Source of the DNA: JAFDZW01 sp035632315
Lineage (GTDB): Bacteria > Bacteroidota > Ignavibacteria > Palsa-1295
Direction: 5' to 3'
Length of the DNA: 15,915 bases
NCBI GenBank assembly: GCA_035632315.1
Contig: DASQGZ010000013.1
Span: 1 to 15,915, forward strand
Below are positions 13,483 to 15,915 of the stretch, in pieces; within the stretch, counting starts at the first letter, position 1; the number at the start of each line of letters is the position of its first letter. The notes below the pieces were generated by a model. It was not told where the DNA came from and did not search any database. It was given only the letters and a program-made list of their open reading frames with translations. The translations under genes and the position numbers were made by a program.

Positions 13483-14745
13483 ATGAAGCGAGCGGTTGCG
13501 TTTTTGTTTCTTGCGGTCATTGCGGCATCCTGCACGAAGACGATCAATACGACGGAAGTGGTCGGTGCAGCGAAACCGTCGCTTGTTGTTGTCCCGAGTG
13601 AGTTACACGGCAGCGAGTATGTCGCGTATTCATTCAAAGCTCGTGTCAATGGATTTGCAAATTCCGATGTGTATCTCGACTGGGATTTCGGTCCGACTGT
13701 GCCGACGAGTCCATATACACATTATTCCGCCGAGTACACAATCTCGAACGTCGTCTTCACTCGCGCCGGCACGTTTCCTGTCAGCGTCAAAGCATACGAC
13801 AGTTTTAACGACACGCTGATCGATTCATATTCATTTTCGGCGGTAATAGATTCTACCGTGCCGAAAGTCACACTCTCGCCTCGTTCGTTCGATTCGACTA
13901 TTTTTACAAATCTTGACGGCTCTATCCCCACAGAGGGAATTTTTAGCGCATCGGTTGTCGGCTCGCCGTACGGGTTTAATTTTATTTTTCATATCACCGG
14001 TCCGGGAATTGATTCAACTGCTCTCCAGCCCTATTCTGTCTTTGGTGTTCGTTTTAATCATGTCGGCTCATATCACGTCGTAGTAACGGCACTCGACGGA
14101 CACGGACAATATTATGCTTCGGATTCAGTTGACGCTCGATATTCGCTTATGAAGCCCGATCTGTTTACATTGCAATCATCGAGGTTTGTAGATATTGTGA
14201 TCGTTCCCGACGCGAAGCTTGCTTCGCAGATTGTAAGTGGCGGCATACAAGTTCTTTCCAAAGAGATGAAGTTCGTCAGTTCCCCCGGGCAATATGGTTC
14301 ATGGTCGGGAAATTCATTCACGATGTATTATCTGAAAGAAAATACTAGACGTAACGGCTATGATGAACATAGCCGCGATAGCGTATTTGGCACATTGTCC
14401 ACAGATCTGCAGACGATCACCTCACTCGATCTGCGTCAGCACGATATAGAATATCAGCTCCCGTCGTACGAAGAAGAAGGTTTTTGGGATTGGGGAGGTG
14501 TCGCGAATAATCTGATGCTCTTTTCCATCACGCCCACGGAAATCGTCTATGTAGATACTGCAAGCACGGTCGCAGATATGATCTCGAATTTTTATTTTAT
14601 TACCGGTAACACCAATACCAACGGCAACCCAACGGATATGTCGGTCTATTCCGAAGATGAACATTTACCTGGTTTAAGCACTATTTTCCCTATTGCGGGC
14701 GGGAACCCTCGTGTGCCGAGCATATTTGTAATTTTTAAGCAGTAA
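13483..14745 (+). CDS. PKD-like surface lipoprotein, first of a tandem paralogous pair
   Basis: This 420-residue protein has a short signal peptide with lipobox AASC (C17 lipidated). Residues about 35-110 form a PKD/Ig-like domain, with YLDWDFG (64-70) and GTFPVSVKAYDSFND (96-110) as the typical W-D-F-G and G-x-Y/F-x-V-x-V-x-A strands. A second domain of the same type lies at about 130-220 (GSYHVVVTALDGHGQYYASD). The C-terminal half is different and has no motif I know. The whole protein aligns with the next one: shared are KARV(N/D)GxAxSD(V/I)YLxW, A(Y/F)D(S/A)FNDTLI, PRSxD(S/T)xIF, FHITG and YxSDS. It probably sits on the outer membrane and binds carbohydrate or protein. There is no Shine-Dalgarno before ATG 13483. 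Confidence 0.88.
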   Translation: MKRAVAFLFLAVIAASCTKTINTTEVVGAAKPSLVVVPSELHGSEYVAYSFKARVNGFANSDVYLDWDFGPTVPTSPYTHYSAEYTISNVVFTRAGTFPVSVKAYDSFNDTLIDSYSFSAVIDSTVPKVTLSPRSFDSTIFTNLDGSIPTEGIFSASVVGSPYGFNFIFHITGPGIDSTALQPYSVFGVRFNHVGSYHVVVTALDGHGQYYASDSVDARYSLMKPDLFTLQSSRFVDIVIVPDAKLASQIVSGGIQVLSKEMKFVSSPGQYGSWSGNSFTMYYLKENTRRNGYDEHSRDSVFGTLSTDLQTITSLDLRQHDIEYQLPSYEEEGFWDWGGVANNLMLFSITPTEIVYVDTASTVADMISNFYFITGNTNTNGNPTDMSVYSEDEHLPGLSTIFPIAGGNPRVPSIFVIFKQ

Positions 14746-14764
14746 CTTCTCCCGAACGAACACA

Positions 14765-15915
14765 ATGACGCATAAATATTTTTATCTTGCAGTATTATTT
14801 CTTTCGGCAGCGATTGCTTCCTGCTCGAAAGATCCGGTTTCGTCGGTTGCGACGAATCAACCGCTTACGCACCGCCTCTTGTTTAGCCCTGATACGCTGC
14901 GTGGCGCGCCGTATCAATATCTCGCAATGAAGGCGCGTGTTGATGGGCTTGCATCGTCGGATATATATCTCAACTGGCAGTTCGATGGGATGTCGATTCC
15001 TACGCCGCTGACGCATCTTGAACCTGAAAAACCGATCACAAATATTGCATATCTTGCAAAAGGTACGTATAAGATCAAAGCGCAAGCGTTCGATGCGTTC
15101 AACGATACGCTGATCCGCCAGGACAGCACGCTCGCGCTGATCGACAGCGTTTCGAGACAGGTCGTGCTTTTGCCGCGTTCGTGCGATACGGGGATCTTTC
15201 AAAATCCTGACGGGACGATCGGCGAGGCGATCGATCTTATTGCGAATGCCGCTTCGAGCGCCAGTACCGATTTTTTCACATACGATTTTCACATTACCGG
15301 CACGCACCTCGACACGCTTATTCACTCGACGTCCAACGACATGCAATTCGTGTTTCCTGCGTTCGGTACGTACCACGCCAGTGTTCGGGTAAAGGATGTC
15401 ACCGGCAATTTTTATGGCAGCGATTCGGCAGTGTATAAAATTAGAATGCCAACCGTTGACTTCGCTCTTCTGAGATCATCGAAAAGTGTGGGGTTTATTT
15501 TAATAACTGACAACGGAAGCAATGCATATAATAATCTTCCCGATAACGGTGAGGCATCCGGTGCGTTACTCAATATGAACGACTCTATTAATACTATTTC
15601 ATGGACGAAGAATGCGTTCGCCATCGCGTCTTCTTTTACATCCGATTCGACGCTTATCCAATCGAACGACAGCCTCTCGGGCACATTCTCGAGCGATTTC
15701 CACACCTTGAAACTATTCTCGGCATCGAACCACGATACGCAAAGTTTCTATTACTCAAATTGGGGCCTCACGATAAAGAATGCGAAGCTGCTGAGAGTCA
15801 CCGCGTCTGATGTTGTCTATGCGATCATCGGATTGCCGGCGGATGAGTTTGTCGGTAACCCGTACAGCGGAGAGAACGGGCTGTCTCCTGATTTCTTCGA
15901 TCAACTCTTCGATAC
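14765..15915 (+). CDS. PKD-like surface lipoprotein, second paralogue, 3' end beyond window
   Basis: ATG 14765 opens a frame that stays free of stops for 383 codons to the window end, so the gene is cut by the edge. It begins MTHKYFYLAVLFLSAAIASC, a lipoprotein signal peptide with lipobox IASC (C20). The domain plan repeats that of the preceding gene: KARVDGLASSDIYLNWQFDG, GTYKIKAQAFDAFNDTLI, LLPRSCDTGIF, YDFHITGTHLDTL and GTYHASVRVKDVTGNFYGSD match it block by block, and the C-terminal half is likewise without known motifs. It follows the first paralogue after only 19 bases, so the two are an operon born by tandem duplication. Large open frames on the opposite strand here are shadows. Confidence 0.87.
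   Translation, partial: MTHKYFYLAVLFLSAAIASCSKDPVSSVATNQPLTHRLLFSPDTLRGAPYQYLAMKARVDGLASSDIYLNWQFDGMSIPTPLTHLEPEKPITNIAYLAKGTYKIKAQAFDAFNDTLIRQDSTLALIDSVSRQVVLLPRSCDTGIFQNPDGTIGEAIDLIANAASSASTDFFTYDFHITGTHLDTLIHSTSNDMQFVFPAFGTYHASVRVKDVTGNFYGSDSAVYKIRMPTVDFALLRSSKSVGFILITDNGSNAYNNLPDNGEASGALLNMNDSINTISWTKNAFAIASSFTSDSTLIQSNDSLSGTFSSDFHTLKLFSASNHDTQSFYYSNWGLTIKNAKLLRVTASDVVYAIIGLPADEFVGNPYSGENGLSPDFFDQLFD

Noticed and set aside
14795..15376. 193-codon minus-strand open frame
   Set aside because: The plus strand holds a lipoprotein clearly paralogous to its neighbour over this stretch, so the minus frame is a shadow.

Overview
The window looks like chromosomal core DNA from a Gram-negative bacterium of the Bacteroidota/Chlorobiota (Ignavibacteria, Kapabacteria-like) assemblage; that placement is inference. 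It rests on Kdo/LPS genes, many short-signal-peptide lipoproteins with a Ser/Gly-Cys lipobox, PKD-type surface lipoproteins, and an almost complete lack of Shine-Dalgarno sequences in front of otherwise convincing genes. There is no rRNA, tRNA, CRISPR array, transposase, phage gene or recognisable defence system.

Layout. Positions 1-4381 are on the plus strand: the 3' part of a DUF885 metallopeptidase-like gene, a small AT-rich gene for a secreted Cys-rich protein with its own ribosome site and terminator, a GT2 glycosyltransferase with a 220-residue charged disordered N-terminus, and a GT9 heptosyltransferase-like enzyme. A hairpin at 4384-4416 separates these from a long minus-strand block (13390 down to 4443). 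Read in the direction of transcription this block holds a ZIP metal transporter, an Ala-rich lipoprotein, a PlsC-type acyltransferase, kdsA, an unknown gene, kdsD (kpsF/gutQ family), lptC, a PcrA/UvrD helicase and a small lipoprotein. From 13483 the plus strand carries two adjacent paralogous PKD-like lipoproteins; the second runs off the window end.

How the genes fit together. KdsD makes arabinose-5-phosphate, KdsA condenses it with phosphoenolpyruvate to Kdo-8-phosphate, and LptC belongs to the machine that carries finished LPS across the periplasm. kdsA and the unknown gene overlap by 4 bases (ATGA), and so do kdsD and lptC, so this is an LPS operon with one uncharacterised member. The GT2, GT9 and PlsC enzymes are also envelope-building enzymes.

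The most interesting feature is the intergenic DNA. (1) Degenerate tandem repeats with a strict 7-base period occur at five gene boundaries, including one stretch that stays in the same 7-base register for 140 bases upstream of kdsA. (2) Three large palindromic elements of two families (one ending TCAGAATGAC, one ending TGTCATTGCGAGG) lie at or inside gene ends: one forms the beginning of lptC in frame and carries an in-frame ATG, one is a chimera of both families and supplies the stop codon of plsC, and one lies inside the Kdo operon. (3) A 202-base AT-rich element bounded by 23-base inverted repeats lies between lptC and the helicase gene. I found no complete new enzymatic system; the repeat-gene interplay and the unknown Kdo-operon protein are the best leads.
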